A stretch of DNA of 64,000 nucleotides from Candidatus Methylopumilus sp. (GTDB taxonomy: Bacteria > Pseudomonadota > Gammaproteobacteria > Burkholderiales > Methylophilaceae): positions 62,001 through 126,000 of the forward strand of contig JAHEEA010000001.1 of assembly GCA_024640945.1 (NCBI GenBank), given 5' to 3'. The translations under genes were made by a program, and so were the position numbers. The notes below the pieces were generated by a model. That model had not been told where the DNA came from, ran no database searches, and worked only from the letters and a program-made list of their open reading frames with translations. This document shows, piece after piece, positions 36,677 through 47,587 of this stretch; the first letter of the stretch is position 1; the number at the start of each line of letters is the position of its first letter.

Positions 36677-38917
36677 ATGAAATTTAGATTTCCAATTGTC
36701 ATCATTGACGAAGATTTCCGCTCTGAAAACTCTTCGGGTCTTGGCATTCGAGTGCTTGCAAAAGCGATTGAAGAAGAAGGCTTTGAAGTATTAGGTGTCA
36801 CCAGCTATGGCGACCTCACTTCTTTTGCACAACAACAAAGTCGTGCATCAGCCTTTATTTTATCGATTGACGATGAAGAAATCGTAGAAGAAAAACCAGA
36901 AGCAATTGAGCAACTACGTACTTTTGTAACTGAAATTCGTTATCGTAACGAAGAAATTCCTATTTTCTTACACGGTGAAACACGGACTTCACGTCACATT
37001 CCAAATGATGTTTTGCGTGAACTACACGGTTTCATCCATATGAATGAAGACACGCCGGAGTTTGTAGCGCGTTTAATCATTCGTGAAGCAAAAGCTTACT
37101 TGGACAGCCTGCCACCGCCATTCTTTAAAGCACTGACGCACTATGCAGCTGATGGCTCTTACTCATGGCACTGCCCAGGTCACTCAGGTGGTGTAGCATT
37201 CTTAAAATCACCAGTTGGCCAAATGTTTCACCAATTCTTTGGTGAAAACATGCTTCGCGCTGACGTTTGTAACGCCGTAGATGAACTTGGTCAACTACTT
37301 GACCATACTGGCCCTGTCGCTGCTTCAGAAAGAAATGCAGCACGCATTTACAACTGTGATCATTTATATTTCGTAACCAATGGCACATCAACGTCAAACA
37401 AGATTGTTTGGAACTCAACTGTCGCACCAGGCGATATCGTTGTTGTCGATCGTAATTGTCATAAATCAGTGTTGCATTCAATCATTATGACTGGTGCTAT
37501 TCCAGTATTTTTGATGCCAACACGCAACCATTTCGGCATTATCGGCCCGATTCCGAAAGCGGAATTCGAATGGGAAAACATCAAGAAAAAGATCGAGGCG
37601 AATCCTTTCGCAACTGATAAAAACGCAAAACCACGCGTACTCACGATTACCCAATCAACTTATGACGGTGTGCTTTATAACGTTGAAGAAATCAAAGAAA
37701 TGCTGGATGGCAAGATTGATACACTTCATTTCGACGAAGCTTGGCTTCCACATGCAACATTCCATGATTTCTATGGCGACTACCATGCAATAGGTGCTGA
37801 TCGTCCACGTTGCAAAGAATCTATGATATTTTCAACGCAATCCACCCATAAGCTACTTGCTGGATTGAGCCAAGCCTCACAGATTTTGGTCGAAGATGCA
37901 GAGAACATTCAATTAGACCGCGATGTGTTTAATGAAGCTTACTTAATGCACACATCAACAAGTCCTCAATACTCAATTATTGCAAGCTGTGACGTTGCTG
38001 CAGCCATGATGGAAGCGCCTGGCGGCACAGTGCTTGTCGAAGAATCTATTATGGAAGCCCTCGACTTTCGCCGCGCAATGCGCAAGGTGGACGAAGAATG
38101 GGGTGCTGATTGGTGGTTTAAAGTTTGGGGACCTAACGACCTATCTGAAGAAGGAATTGAAGAGCGCGAAGCTTGGATGTTAAAAGCAAATGAGCGCTGG
38201 CATGGTTTCGGCAACTTAGCCGAAGGCTTCAATATGCTAGATCCAATTAAAGCGACGATTATCACCCCAGGTTTAGACGTTGACGGCGACTTCTCTGATG
38301 AGTTTGGTATTCCAGCAGCGATTGTGACCAAATACCTTTCAGAGCATGGCGTCATTGTTGAAAAAACAGGTCTTTATTCATTCTTCATTATGTTTACCAT
38401 CGGCATCACCAAAGGTCGCTGGAACACTATGGTAGCTGCACTTCAGCAGTTCAAAGATGATTACGATAAAAACCAGCCGCTTTGGAAAGTACTGCCCGAG
38501 TTCGTGGCTAAACATCCACGCTATGAAATGACTGGCCTCAAAGATTTATGTACGCAAATTCATGAAATTTATAAAAAGAATGACGTTGCTCGCTTAACGA
38601 CAGAAATGTATCTGTCTAATATGGTTCCAGCTATGAAGCCGACTGATGCATTTGCAAAAATGGCGCATCGCGAAATTGATCGTGTATTAATCGATGAGCT
38701 TGAAGGACGTATTACTGCGGTATTGCTCACACCTTACCCACCTGGTATTCCGTTATTAATTCCCGGCGAACAGTTCAATGCAATTATCGTAAACTACTTG
38801 AAGTTTGCAAGAGAGTTTAATGAACGCTTCCCTGGTTTTGAAACCGATGTTCATGGTTTAGTAAAACAAGTGGTCGATGGCAAAGCCATGTACTACGTTG
38901 ATTGCGTTGCTGAGTAA
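36677..38917 (+). CDS. Orn/Lys/Arg decarboxylase, class I (biodegradative type)
   Basis: A 746-residue PLP-dependent decarboxylase of the inducible AdiA/CadA/SpeF fold. An N-terminal response-regulator-like wing domain (about residues 1-125) precedes the PLP domain, whose Schiff-base lysine is in FSTQSTHKLLAGLSQAS. The motif HCPGHSGGVAFLKSPVG and the C-terminal PYPPGIPLLIPGE complete the family pattern. It removes CO2 from arginine, lysine or ornithine to give agmatine, cadaverine or putrescine. Which one cannot be read with certainty, though length and pattern favour arginine or lysine. No antiporter gene is nearby, so a polyamine-synthesis role is as likely as acid resistance. Confidence 0.92.
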   Translation: MKFRFPIVIIDEDFRSENSSGLGIRVLAKAIEEEGFEVLGVTSYGDLTSFAQQQSRASAFILSIDDEEIVEEKPEAIEQLRTFVTEIRYRNEEIPIFLHGETRTSRHIPNDVLRELHGFIHMNEDTPEFVARLIIREAKAYLDSLPPPFFKALTHYAADGSYSWHCPGHSGGVAFLKSPVGQMFHQFFGENMLRADVCNAVDELGQLLDHTGPVAASERNAARIYNCDHLYFVTNGTSTSNKIVWNSTVAPGDIVVVDRNCHKSVLHSIIMTGAIPVFLMPTRNHFGIIGPIPKAEFEWENIKKKIEANPFATDKNAKPRVLTITQSTYDGVLYNVEEIKEMLDGKIDTLHFDEAWLPHATFHDFYGDYHAIGADRPRCKESMIFSTQSTHKLLAGLSQASQILVEDAENIQLDRDVFNEAYLMHTSTSPQYSIIASCDVAAAMMEAPGGTVLVEESIMEALDFRRAMRKVDEEWGADWWFKVWGPNDLSEEGIEEREAWMLKANERWHGFGNLAEGFNMLDPIKATIITPGLDVDGDFSDEFGIPAAIVTKYLSEHGVIVEKTGLYSFFIMFTIGITKGRWNTMVAALQQFKDDYDKNQPLWKVLPEFVAKHPRYEMTGLKDLCTQIHEIYKKNDVARLTTEMYLSNMVPAMKPTDAFAKMAHREIDRVLIDELEGRITAVLLTPYPPGIPLLIPGEQFNAIIVNYLKFAREFNERFPGFETDVHGLVKQVVDGKAMYYVDCVAE

Positions 38918-38937
38918 ATTGGCAATCATCAAATAAT

Positions 38938-38964
38938 AAAAAAGGCGCTTAAAGCGCCTTTTTT
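38938..38964. terminator. Bidirectional intrinsic terminator
   Basis: A 13-bp perfect inverted repeat, AAAAAAGGCGCTT and AAGCGCCTTTTTT, sits between the convergent decarboxylase and folA genes. Confidence 0.92.
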
Positions 38965-38978
38965 ATTATTTAAAACTA

Positions 38979-39461
38979 TTATTTTCGCTGATATGTAATG
39001 TACCTAAAACCTAAACCATTAGAAGAGGTATAAGCCTCAGCCTCCGCTGCAATCCATTCAGACAGATTAAACTCAGGGAAAAAAGCATCACCCTCATACT
39101 CAGCATTAATTTCAGTCACATAAAGCTTATTAGCTAGCTTCAAGCCATCTTTATAAAGCTCTGCTCCACCAATTAAGAATACTTCTTTATCGTCACCACA
39201 AGCCGCAATTGCATCTTTAAGGCTATGAACAACGATTGCGCCTTCAACTTTGTAAGCTTGATTGCGTGTCACAATGACAGTCGTTCTACCGGGCAATAAT
39301 CGACCTAGAGAATCATAAGTTTTACGACCCATAATAATGTGATGGCCTGTCGTTAAGGCACGAAAACGCTTGAGATCTTCAGGCAGATGCCAAGGTAAGG
39401 TATTGTTAACCCCAATCACACGATTTTTCGCTGTTGCGACAATCAAAGACAAGCATGCCAT
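38979..39461 (-). CDS. folA: Dihydrofolate reductase
   Basis: A 160-residue chromosomal-type DHFR that regenerates tetrahydrofolate with NADPH. It opens LSLIVATAKNRVIGVNNTLPWHLPEDLKRF, with the catalytic acidic residue in PEDLKRF, followed by IIMGRKTYDSLG and VFLIGGAELY. Length is normal. It starts one base after the thyA stop, so thyA and folA form a tight operon and recycle the dihydrofolate made by thymidylate synthase. Confidence 0.96.
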   Translation of the reverse strand: MACLSLIVATAKNRVIGVNNTLPWHLPEDLKRFRALTTGHHIIMGRKTYDSLGRLLPGRTTVIVTRNQAYKVEGAIVVHSLKDAIAACGDDKEVFLIGGAELYKDGLKLANKLYVTEINAEYEGDAFFPEFNLSEWIAAEAEAYTSSNGLGFRYITYQRK

Positions 39462-39462
39462 A

Positions 39463-40257
39463 TTAAACAGCGACTACGCCTTTAATTGCAGGATGAGGAT
39501 CGTAGCCTTCCAATGTAAAATCTTCGAATTTAAAATCAAAAATATCTTTTACGTTTGGATTGATATGCATGGTTGGCAATGCACGTAGATCGCGTGTGAG
39601 CTGTTCATTCACTTGTTCAAAATGGTTTCTATAGATATGGGCATCACCCAGGGTGTGAACGAAGTCACCCAATTTCAGACCACACACCTGGGCCACCATC
39701 ATGGTAAGCAAGGCGTAAGAAGCAATATTAAATGGCACACCTAAGAATATATCGGCACTGCGCTGATAAAGCTGGCAACTCAATTTTCCATCAGCCACAT
39801 AAAACTGAAAGAAAGCATGACAAGGCGGCAATTTCATTTGATCGACATCCGCAACGTTCCAAGCAGAAACAATCAAGCGACGAGAATCAGGATTGCTCTT
39901 GATCATATTCACCACCTGAGTGATTTGATCAATATGCGTACCGTCTGGCTTAGGCCAGTTACGCCATTGGTAACCATAAACAGGGCCTAAATTACCGTTT
40001 TCATCCGCCCACTCATCCCAAATACGCACACCATTTTCTTTAAGGTAAGCAATATTGGTACTGCCTTGCAAAAACCAAAGCAACTCATGAATAATTGATT
40101 TTAAATGAACTTTTTTAGTCGTAAGAAGTGGGAACCCAGCATTTAAATCAAAGCGCATTTGATAGCCAAAAACTGAAACTGTACCAGTGCCAGTACGGTC
40201 TTCTTTTTTGTTTCCATGCGTTAGGACATGGCGCATTAGGTCTTGATATTGTTTCAT
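39463..40257 (-). CDS. thyA: Thymidylate synthase
   Basis: A 264-residue classical ThyA, the same length as the E. coli enzyme. It methylates dUMP to dTMP with methylenetetrahydrofolate. The catalytic cysteine is in [12 protein letters not shown], and the motifs [11 protein letters not shown] and [21 protein letters not shown] are complete. It precedes folA with one base between. thrC lies 32 bases upstream on the same strand, so readthrough from hom-thrC is possible. Confidence 0.97.
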   Translation of the reverse strand: MKQYQDLMRHVLTHGNKKEDRTGTGTVSVFGYQMRFDLNAGFPLLTTKKVHLKSIIHELLWFLQGSTNIAYLKENGVRIWDEWADENGNLGPVYGYQWRNWPKPDGTHIDQITQVVNMIKSNPDSRRLIVSAWNVADVDQMKLPPCHAFFQFYVADGKLSCQLYQRSADIFLGVPFNIASYALLTMMVAQVCGLKLGDFVHTLGDAHIYRNHFEQVNEQLTRDLRALPTMHINPNVKDIFDFKFEDFTLEGYDPHPAIKGVVAV

Positions 40258-40289
40258 GCTAACTGCTCCGTATGGCTTGTTAAGATGAC

Positions 40290-41723
40290 TTAAGTATTTG
40301 CTACGACATACGCTTTAATTGCGTTCACATCAGCATCCATCACTTCAAAGCGTTGAGGCAATTTTTCAATTCCCTCTAGTGCTGCTGGACGCTCGGGTGC
40401 ATACCCTAAAGCTTCTACAATGGCATCTTCAAATTTAGCTGGCAAAGCAGTTTCCAACACCAACATAGGCGTATTGACATCTCTATGCTCTAGCGCAACC
40501 TTTAAGCCATCTGCCGTATGCGTATCAATCACCACATCATATTTTTCTTGTGCTTGTTTGATTGTTTGCATGCGATTTGTATGATTACTGCTACCTGATT
40601 CAAAACCATAGCTAGCAATCTTTTCAAATAAACCTGCTTGTTTGATATCAAAAGCGCCACCAACATCAACAGAAGCCCACAACTCACGTACTTTTGTAGC
40701 GTCCCGACCCGTTAAATCAAAAACAAAACGCTCGAAATTTGATGCCTTACTAATATCCATGGATGGACTAGATGTATGGTAAGTATTTGCAGAACCACGT
40801 GGACGATAGACCCCAGTTTCAAAGAACTCATCAAGCACGTCATTCTCATTCGTTGCAACAACAAGTTTATCGATAGGCAAGCCCATCATGCGCGCAATAT
40901 GTCCAGCACATACGTTGCCAAAGTTACCTGAAGGCACAGCAAAACTGACTTTTTCAGTGTTGTTTTTAGTAACAGCGAAATAGCCCTTAAAGTAATAAAC
41001 TACCTGTGCCGCAACACGCGCCCAGTTAATTGAGTTGACTGCCCCAATCTTATTCGCGGCTTTAAAAACATGGTCATTAGATACCGCTTTAACAATATCT
41101 TGGGCATCATCAAACACGCCCTTCACAGCGATATTGAAAATATTCTTATCTTGCAAACTAAACATTTGTGCCGCTTGGAACCGACTCATTTTCTGATTTG
41201 GCGAAAGCATAAACACATTGACACCTTTTTTTCCGCGCATTGCATACTCAGCGGCAGAACCTGTATCGCCAGAAGTAGCACCAAGAATATTAGTCGTCTC
41301 ACCCTTTTTAGCTAATACATACTCAAATAAATTGCCTAACAACTGCATCGCCATATCTTTAAATGCCAAAGTTGGACCATTTGAGAGTGATAGCAAATAC
41401 AAGTTATTTTCTAGTTTGAGTGTTGGCGTAATATCTTCAGCATTTTGACCTTTACGCGTATAGCAATAAACTTCAGCACGATAAGTTTTATCAACGATGA
41501 CACGCAAATCCTTTGAAGGAATATCTTGTTCATCAATTAAGCGACTTAAAATCGTGAACGCTAAATCACGATAATTCATTCCACGCATCGCACTCAAATC
41601 GGCATCACTAAATTGTGGGTAGCTTTCTGGTAGATACAAGCCACCATCTGGCGCTAAACCACCTAGCAAGATTTCGCTAAAACTTAAAGCTGGCGACTGC
41701 CCACGTGTACTGATGTATTTCAT
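40290..41723 (-). CDS. thrC: Threonine synthase
   Basis: A 477-residue PLP enzyme of the long (fungal/proteobacterial) class that converts O-phosphohomoserine to threonine. It begins [32 protein letters not shown]. The PLP-lysine segment is [18 protein letters not shown], and the phosphate-binding motif is [18 protein letters not shown]. Its start overlaps the hom stop by four bases (ATGA), so the two enzymes are translated in a coupled way. No thrB (homoserine kinase) is next to it. Confidence 0.97.
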   Translation of the reverse strand: MKYISTRGQSPALSFSEILLGGLAPDGGLYLPESYPQFSDADLSAMRGMNYRDLAFTILSRLIDEQDIPSKDLRVIVDKTYRAEVYCYTRKGQNAEDITPTLKLENNLYLLSLSNGPTLAFKDMAMQLLGNLFEYVLAKKGETTNILGATSGDTGSAAEYAMRGKKGVNVFMLSPNQKMSRFQAAQMFSLQDKNIFNIAVKGVFDDAQDIVKAVSNDHVFKAANKIGAVNSINWARVAAQVVYYFKGYFAVTKNNTEKVSFAVPSGNFGNVCAGHIARMMGLPIDKLVVATNENDVLDEFFETGVYRPRGSANTYHTSSPSMDISKASNFERFVFDLTGRDATKVRELWASVDVGGAFDIKQAGLFEKIASYGFESGSSNHTNRMQTIKQAQEKYDVVIDTHTADGLKVALEHRDVNTPMLVLETALPAKFEDAIVEALGYAPERPAALEGIEKLPQRFEVMDADVNAIKAYVVANT

Positions 41724-43030
41724 TTATTTAATTCTTCCATACGCAATTTCACTACAGCGCCTTCAATTGCAGGCAAAGCCTCAATTGCAGTAATCGCAGC
41801 ATTCATATTTTTTTCTACCGTTACGTGGGTCAAAATCACAATATCCGCTTCCGTCTCAGTGTCTTGTGGCTCTTTTTGCATCATTGCATCGATAGAAATT
41901 TGTCTATCGCCCAGAATCTTAGTCACTTCAGCTAATACGCCAGGTTTATCGATAGCACGCATACGTAGGTAATAAGCGCTATGAATTTCATCCATAGAAA
42001 GAATAGGCAATGCTGAGGGAGTCTCATGATGGCCCAAATAAGGTACACGTTGCTCTACGGTAGCATTTTGCATACGCGCAACATCAACCAAGTCAGCAAT
42101 CACTGCATTACCAGTTGGTTCTGCGCCCGCTCCAGCGCCGTAATATAGCGTGGGGCCCACTGCATCACCTTTAACGACCACCGCATTCATGGCGCCATCC
42201 ACATTAGCAATTAAACGCTTTTCAGGAATTAAAGTTGGATGAACACGCAACTCAATGCCTTCGGCACTCCGCTTGGTGATCCCCAGCAATTTAACCCGAT
42301 AACCTAACTCCTGGGCATAACGGATATCTTTGCTGGTTAATTTAGTAATACCCTCGGTATAAACTTTGTCAAATTGCATGGGAATGCCAAAACCAATGGC
42401 TGCCATAATCATCAACTTGTGTGCGGCATCAATACCCTCTACATCAAATGTAGGGTCAGCTTCGGCATATCCCAAACGCTGCGCTTCGACTAGCACATCT
42501 GAAAACGCCAATCCTTTATCTCGCATTTCAGTCAAAATAAAATTAGTAGTGCCATTGATGATGCCAGCTATCCACTCAACTTTATTCGCAACTAATCCTT
42601 CTCGCAAAGCTTTAATTATTGGAATACCGCCTGCCACCGCTGCTTCATAAGCAACGATCACGCCCTTAGCTTTTGCTGCTGCAAAAATTTCATTACCATG
42701 CACAGCAATTAGCGCTTTATTGGCAGTCACAACATGCTTGCCATGTTCAATAGCTTTTAAAATTGCATCTTTAGCTAGTGTATAGCCACCAATTAACTCA
42801 ACAACGACATCTACATTAGGATCCGAGACCACAGAGAATACATCATCCGTCACTTCGACTTTTCCGCCGGTCATTGCTTTAGCACGGTCTACATCACGGT
42901 CAGCCACTTTAATGATTTCAATACCACGGCCTGCACGACTAGCAATCTCTTGCTGATTCCGCGTTAGCACTGTGTAAGTGCCGCCACCTACAGTACCAAT
43001 ACCTAGCAAACCTACTTTTAATGACTTCAT
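41720..43030 (-). CDS. hom: Homoserine dehydrogenase
   Basis: A 436-residue monofunctional homoserine dehydrogenase. The N-terminal nucleotide fold is VGLLGIGTVGGGTYTVL. The catalytic region includes INGTTNFILTEM and GYAEADPTFDVEGIDAAHKL. A C-terminal ACT domain (from about residue 350, YYLRMRAIDKPGVLAEVTKIL) is the site of threonine feedback inhibition. It overlaps thrC by four bases and lies 39 bases downstream of alaA on the same strand, the typical alaA-hom-thrC order of betaproteobacteria. Confidence 0.97.
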   Translation of the reverse strand: MKSLKVGLLGIGTVGGGTYTVLTRNQQEIASRAGRGIEIIKVADRDVDRAKAMTGGKVEVTDDVFSVVSDPNVDVVVELIGGYTLAKDAILKAIEHGKHVVTANKALIAVHGNEIFAAAKAKGVIVAYEAAVAGGIPIIKALREGLVANKVEWIAGIINGTTNFILTEMRDKGLAFSDVLVEAQRLGYAEADPTFDVEGIDAAHKLMIMAAIGFGIPMQFDKVYTEGITKLTSKDIRYAQELGYRVKLLGITKRSAEGIELRVHPTLIPEKRLIANVDGAMNAVVVKGDAVGPTLYYGAGAGAEPTGNAVIADLVDVARMQNATVEQRVPYLGHHETPSALPILSMDEIHSAYYLRMRAIDKPGVLAEVTKILGDRQISIDAMMQKEPQDTETEADIVILTHVTVEKNMNAAITAIEALPAIEGAVVKLRMEELNK

Positions 43031-43069
43031 ACTAATGATTACTTTCGTTAAGAATTAATACAACACAGC

Positions 43070-44299
43070 TTATTTTTTGCCGTGACGTTTGCGATACTGT
43101 TCTAAGAAGCGCGCAATACGCGTAATAGCTTCTGTTAAGTCATCCACATTTGGTAAAAATACGACACGGAAATGATCGGGTGTTTTCCAGTTAAAACCAC
43201 TACCTTGAACCAATAAGACTTTTTCTTCTAACAGCAAGTCTAAAATAAATTGTTGATCATCCTCAATCGGATACATATCCGGATCAAGTTTAGGAAACAA
43301 ATACATGGCAGCAGCCGGCTTGTAACAAGTCACACCAGGAATTGCTGTCAGCATCTCATAAGCTAAATCACGTTGTTTGCATAAGCGACCACTCGGCGCA
43401 ACAAGATCGTTAATACTCTGATAGCCGCCTAAAGCAGTTTGAATGCCTAACTGACCCGGAACGTTTGCGCACAAACGCATAGAAGCCAACATATTCAGGC
43501 CTTCAATATAATCCTTAGCATGTCTTTTTTCGCCGGATACAATTAACCATCCTGAACGATAACCACAAGTGCGATAGTTTTTAGACAAGCCATTAAAAGT
43601 GACGAACAACACATCATCTGCCAATGAAGCAATCGATGTATGCGTATTGCCATCGAATAACACTTTATCGTAAATCTCATCCGCAAAAATCACCAACTTA
43701 TGGTGACGTGCAATTTCAATAATCCCTTGCAAAATCTCATCTGGATACAAAGCACCCGTTGGATTGTTTGGATTAATGATGACGATACCGCGGGTATTTG
43801 CAGTAATTTTTGATTCAATATCTTTTAAATCCGGCAGCCAGCCTGATGCTTCATCACAAATATAATGCCGCGGCGTTCCACCAGCCAAATTCACAGCAGC
43901 AGTCCACAACGGATAATCAGGCGCAGGAACTAATACTTGATCGCCGTTATTAAGCAAACCTTGCATCGCCATGACAATCAGCTCAGAAACGCCATTACCA
44001 ATAATGATGTCGTCAATGGTGACTCCTGCAATATTTTTTTGCTGGGTGTAATGCATAATGGCTTTGCGTGCAGCAAACAAACCTTTAGAGTCGGTATAAC
44101 CAGAGGCTTGATCTAAGTTATGAATGACATCCTGAAGGATTTCCTCAGGGGCTTCAAAACCAAATGGCGCAGGGTTTCCAATATTAAGCTTGATGATACG
44201 ATGACCATCTTCTTCCATTTGTTTCGCTCGCGCCAATACAGGACCGCGAATGTCGTAACAAACGTTATTAAGCTTAGAAGATTTGAGTAAAGGTTGCAC
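43070..44299 (-). CDS. alaA: Alanine-synthesising aminotransferase (AlaA type)
   Basis: A 409-residue fold-type I aminotransferase. The N-terminal stretch SSKLNNVCYDIRGPVLARA and the segments NIGNPAPFGFEAPEEIL, IINPNNPTGALYP and NGLSKNYRTCGYRSGW (PLP lysine) match AlaA closely. It transfers amino groups between glutamate and pyruvate to make alanine. The start is a GTG at 44299, since no ATG gives a full N-terminus. The protein is followed by hom and thrC. It ends with a basic tail (QYRKRHGKK). Confidence 0.93.
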   Translation of the reverse strand: MQPLLKSSKLNNVCYDIRGPVLARAKQMEEDGHRIIKLNIGNPAPFGFEAPEEILQDVIHNLDQASGYTDSKGLFAARKAIMHYTQQKNIAGVTIDDIIIGNGVSELIVMAMQGLLNNGDQVLVPAPDYPLWTAAVNLAGGTPRHYICDEASGWLPDLKDIESKITANTRGIVIINPNNPTGALYPDEILQGIIEIARHHKLVIFADEIYDKVLFDGNTHTSIASLADDVLFVTFNGLSKNYRTCGYRSGWLIVSGEKRHAKDYIEGLNMLASMRLCANVPGQLGIQTALGGYQSINDLVAPSGRLCKQRDLAYEMLTAIPGVTCYKPAAAMYLFPKLDPDMYPIEDDQQFILDLLLEEKVLLVQGSGFNWKTPDHFRVVFLPNVDDLTEAITRIARFLEQYRKRHGKK

Positions 44300-44413
44300 G
44301 GCAAAAACCTAGCATTAAAAATGTGTTATCTTACCCTGCCGAAGCTATATCAGGCAATGAAACTAGCAATATGAACACGACTAATTAAGTCAAAACCGAG
44401 ATGAGAATTTTAG

Positions 44414-44782
44414 ATGAAGTTACATTTAACCCAAGCCGCAGGCAATCAACTGATTACTGGCTACAGTTTGACATCGATTTCGGTCAATCACCGCCGATTT
44501 GAACAAAGCATTATTGTGCTACCTAACGAGGTAATAACAGACTGGAAAGTCGGCGAATTTGATGCACTAACAACAGAAAACTTTGAAGGCTTATTAACAA
44601 TAAAACCAGAAGTGGTTTTACTTGGAACAGGCATCCAACACAGATTCATTCACCCTAAACTCATCGCATCACTCACACAGGCCCACATCCCTGTTGAATG
44701 CATGACAACGGATGCAGCTTGCAGAACTTATAACATCCTCATGGCGGAAGGTCGTCAAGTGGCAGCGGCGTTAATTCTCTAA
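44414..44782 (+). CDS. DUF498 / Mth938-domain protein
   Basis: A 122-residue protein of the Mth938/NDUFAF3-like family (Xcc1710-like in bacteria). The core PEVVLLGTGIQHRFIHPKLIASLTQAHIPVECMTTDAACRTYNIL is characteristic. The function in bacteria is not known; the mitochondrial relative helps assemble respiratory complex I. It starts a two-gene unit, and its stop overlaps the rlmF start by one base (TAATG). It is divergent from alaA. Confidence 0.9.
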   Translation: MKLHLTQAAGNQLITGYSLTSISVNHRRFEQSIIVLPNEVITDWKVGEFDALTTENFEGLLTIKPEVVLLGTGIQHRFIHPKLIASLTQAHIPVECMTTDAACRTYNILMAEGRQVAAALIL

Positions 44783-45660
44783 TGCATCCTAGAAATAAGC
44801 ACCAAGGTCGTTATGACCTCATCCAACTACAACTGGAAACCCCAGCACTTAGCAAGTTTGTAAAATCAAATCCGAACAATGAACTAACCATTGATTTTTC
44901 AAACCCTAATGCAGTCAAAACACTCAATAAAGCACTCTTAAAATCACATTACCAAATCAAAGAATGGGATATCCCTTCACAATTTCTTTGCCCACCAATT
45001 CCTGGACGCGCAGACTATATTCATTACCTCGCTGATTTATTAGTGCCTGGCAATAACAGAGAAATTAGAGGATTAGACATAGGGGTTGGCGCCAACATGA
45101 TTTATCCACTGATTGGCGCTCGTGAATACAATTGGCAATTTGTAGGTGTAGATATTGATGAAACAGCACTTAAAAATGCTCAAAAAATCTTAGAAGGTAA
45201 CGAATTAAGCACATCAATTTCTTTAAGGCTGCAATCGGATAGCAACAATATTTTCAAAGGAATAATAAGAAAGGATGATTCCTTTGATTTCACGATGTGC
45301 AACCCACCTTTCCATGCCTCACTAGAAGAAGCACATGCTGGTAGCCAAAGAAAATTAAACAATCTAGCAAAAAAAACCAATCAACTCTTACCCAAAAATA
45401 AAAATCCCAAACTTAATTTTGGTGGTCAAGCTGCGGAGCTATATTGCGAAGGTGGTGAACTGGGATTTATTAAACGGATGATTGAAGAAAGTGTCGAATT
45501 CAAAAATCATTGCAGATGGTTTACAACACTCGTTTCTAAAACCAATCATTTGCCAAGCATTTACAATGCACTACAAAATATCAACGCAAAAGAAATAAGA
45601 ACCGTTGAAATGACCCAAGGCCAAAAGCATAGTCGTTTTGTAGGTTGGACGTTTAAATAA
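44782..45660 (+). CDS. rlmF: 23S rRNA (adenine-1618-N6)-methyltransferase
   Basis: A 292-residue RlmF (YbiN) SAM-dependent methyltransferase that methylates A1618 of 23S rRNA. It begins MHPRNKHQGRYDLIQLQ, carries the SAM loop LDIGVGANMIYPLIG and the catalytic N6-adenine motif CNPPFHAS, and ends QGQKHSRFVGWTFK, all typical of the family. It is coupled to the DUF498 gene by a one-base overlap, and a terminator follows immediately. Confidence 0.95.
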   Translation: MHPRNKHQGRYDLIQLQLETPALSKFVKSNPNNELTIDFSNPNAVKTLNKALLKSHYQIKEWDIPSQFLCPPIPGRADYIHYLADLLVPGNNREIRGLDIGVGANMIYPLIGAREYNWQFVGVDIDETALKNAQKILEGNELSTSISLRLQSDSNNIFKGIIRKDDSFDFTMCNPPFHASLEEAHAGSQRKLNNLAKKTNQLLPKNKNPKLNFGGQAAELYCEGGELGFIKRMIEESVEFKNHCRWFTTLVSKTNHLPSIYNALQNINAKEIRTVEMTQGQKHSRFVGWTFK

Positions 45661-45661
45661 T

Positions 45662-45690
45662 AAAAAAGGCCGCTATGAGCGGCCTTTTTT
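45662..45690. terminator. Bidirectional intrinsic terminator
   Basis: A 13-bp perfect inverted repeat, AAAAAAGGCCGCT and AGCGGCCTTTTTT, around an ATG loop. It separates the convergent rlmF and fabB genes. Confidence 0.93.
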
Positions 45691-45709
45691 ATCTATTCCG
45701 ATCTAAAAA

Positions 45710-46927
45710 CTATAAATTTTTAGTAGACAAAGTCAATGAAGCATTCGTACCACCAAAACCAAAGCTATTTGAAAGCGCAGTTTCGATTTTTACGTTATCA
45801 ATGCGCTTACGCACAATATTCATACCTTCAGCAGCAGGATCTAAATTTTCAATATTCGCTGAAGCTGCAATAAAGTTATTTTCCATCATAATCAAAGTGT
45901 AAATAGCTTCATTTACGCCTGCCGCACCTAAAGCATGACCTGACAGTGATTTTGTAGAAGCAATTGCTGTATCACTATTACCAAAGACGGCACGAATTGC
46001 TTCCAGCTCCTTAGTATCACCTACTGGTGTACTTGTGCCATGAGTATTGATGTAATCAACCTTATCAACACCCTCAATCGCTAACTTCATGCAACGTTCA
46101 GCACCTTCACCACTTGGCGCAACCATGTCGTAACCATCCGAAGTAGCACCATAACCTACAACCTCTGCATAGATTTTTGCACCACGCGCTTTGGCATGCT
46201 CATACTCTTCTAAAACTAAAATACCTCCACCGCCTGAAATTACGAATCCATCCCGGTCTGCATCATAAGTACGTGAGGCTTTTTCTGGTGTTTCGTTATA
46301 TTTACTTGAAAGCGCACCCATCGCATCAAACAAGAAAGACATCGTCCAATGCTCTTCTTCACCGCCGCCTGCAAACACAATATCTTGTTTACCTAATTGA
46401 ATTTGCTCAACGCCTGCACCAATACAGTGGGCGCTGGTTGAACAGGCCGAACTGATACCATAGTTCACGCCTTTAATTTTTGCACCAGTTGCCAAACAAG
46501 CAGCAATGCCACTAGACATAGTTTTAGTCACCATATATGGGCCAACACGACGTATGCCTTTTTCAGCCAAAGTGTCAGTTGCTTCCAACATGCTCTCTGT
46601 TGAAGTGCCACCAGCACCAACAATCAAGCCAGTGCGTACATTTGAAACAAGCTCTTCAGGTAGTTTTGAATCAGCAATCGCCTCTTGCATCGCAAGCCAA
46701 GTATAGGCATGACCTTTTGCCATAAATCTTAATAGCTTACGGTCAATTAAAGCTTCTATATCAAGGTTTTTGATAGATCCAGCAACATGAGAACGCAAAC
46801 CACGATCTGCATACTCTTGTTGAAAAGTGATGCCTGAACGACCTTCATAAAGACTATCTTTAACTTCAGCCTTATTGTTACCAAGGCTAGAAACAATTCC
46901 CAAGCCAGTGACGACGACACGACGCAT
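45710..46927 (-). CDS. fabB: 3-oxoacyl-ACP synthase I
   Basis: A 405-residue condensing enzyme of the FabB group. The catalytic triad motifs are [12 protein letters not shown] (Cys), [14 protein letters not shown] (His) and [14 protein letters not shown] (His). It elongates cis-unsaturated acyl chains made after FabA. It follows fabA by 44 bases, and the fabA-fabB pair is the anaerobic-type route to unsaturated fatty acids. The length is normal, and the pairing with fabA separates it from FabF. Confidence 0.97.
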   Translation of the reverse strand: MRRVVVTGLGIVSSLGNNKAEVKDSLYEGRSGITFQQEYADRGLRSHVAGSIKNLDIEALIDRKLLRFMAKGHAYTWLAMQEAIADSKLPEELVSNVRTGLIVGAGGTSTESMLEATDTLAEKGIRRVGPYMVTKTMSSGIAACLATGAKIKGVNYGISSACSTSAHCIGAGVEQIQLGKQDIVFAGGGEEEHWTMSFLFDAMGALSSKYNETPEKASRTYDADRDGFVISGGGGILVLEEYEHAKARGAKIYAEVVGYGATSDGYDMVAPSGEGAERCMKLAIEGVDKVDYINTHGTSTPVGDTKELEAIRAVFGNSDTAIASTKSLSGHALGAAGVNEAIYTLIMMENNFIAASANIENLDPAAEGMNIVRKRIDNVKIETALSNSFGFGGTNASLTLSTKNL

Positions 46928-46971
46928 AATACTGATCTCCCGAACTACTTTTTAATGAAGTACTGTTCTTT

Positions 46972-47487
46972 TTAGAAATTATCTGTACTTGTAAACAAAC
47001 CAACACGTAAATCATTAGCCACATAAATTTCTCGGCCGTCTAACTCCATACGTGCATCAGCAATACCCATCACCAATTTACGCATAATCACACGTTTTAA
47101 ATCAATGTAGTAAGTCACTTTTTTACCTGTAGGTAAAACTTGACCACTAAATTTAACTTCTCCGGCGCCAAGCGCACGGCCGCGGCCTGGGCCACCTTTC
47201 CAACCTAAGTAAAAGCCAACCAATTGCCACATCGCATCTAAACCTAAACAGCCTGGCATCACTGGATCACCTTGAAAATGGCATCCAAAAAACCACAAAT
47301 CTGGCTTTACATCGAGTTCAGCAATAATCTGTCCTTGACCATATGCACCGCCATCTTCTGTAATCGACACAATGCGATCAAACATCAACATTGGTGGCAA
47401 TGGCAACTGCGCATTACCCTCACCAAACATCTCACCACGACCACAAGCTAAGAGTTCTTCGTAGCTAAAACTATTCTTTTTTTGCAT
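46972..47487 (-). CDS. fabA: 3-hydroxydecanoyl-ACP dehydratase/isomerase
   Basis: A 171-residue FabA that dehydrates 3-hydroxyacyl-ACP and isomerises trans-2- to cis-3-decenoyl-ACP. The hot-dog fold active-site histidine is in [31 protein letters not shown], the hallmark of FabA. It is the first gene of the fabA-fabB operon and is divergent from mxaR. The 207-base gap upstream holds its promoter and a perfect inverted repeat. Confidence 0.97.
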   Translation of the reverse strand: MQKKNSFSYEELLACGRGEMFGEGNAQLPLPPMLMFDRIVSITEDGGAYGQGQIIAELDVKPDLWFFGCHFQGDPVMPGCLGLDAMWQLVGFYLGWKGGPGRGRALGAGEVKFSGQVLPTGKKVTYYIDLKRVIMRKLVMGIADARMELDGREIYVANDLRVGLFTSTDNF

Positions 47488-47587
47488 TCCATTAACCTAA
47501 CATTTTTAGAATTAGTGCTATTTTCGCTGGAAAAGCATTTAAGTGAAAGCCCTATCGGCATTTAAGCAAAAAATTAAGGGGTATACA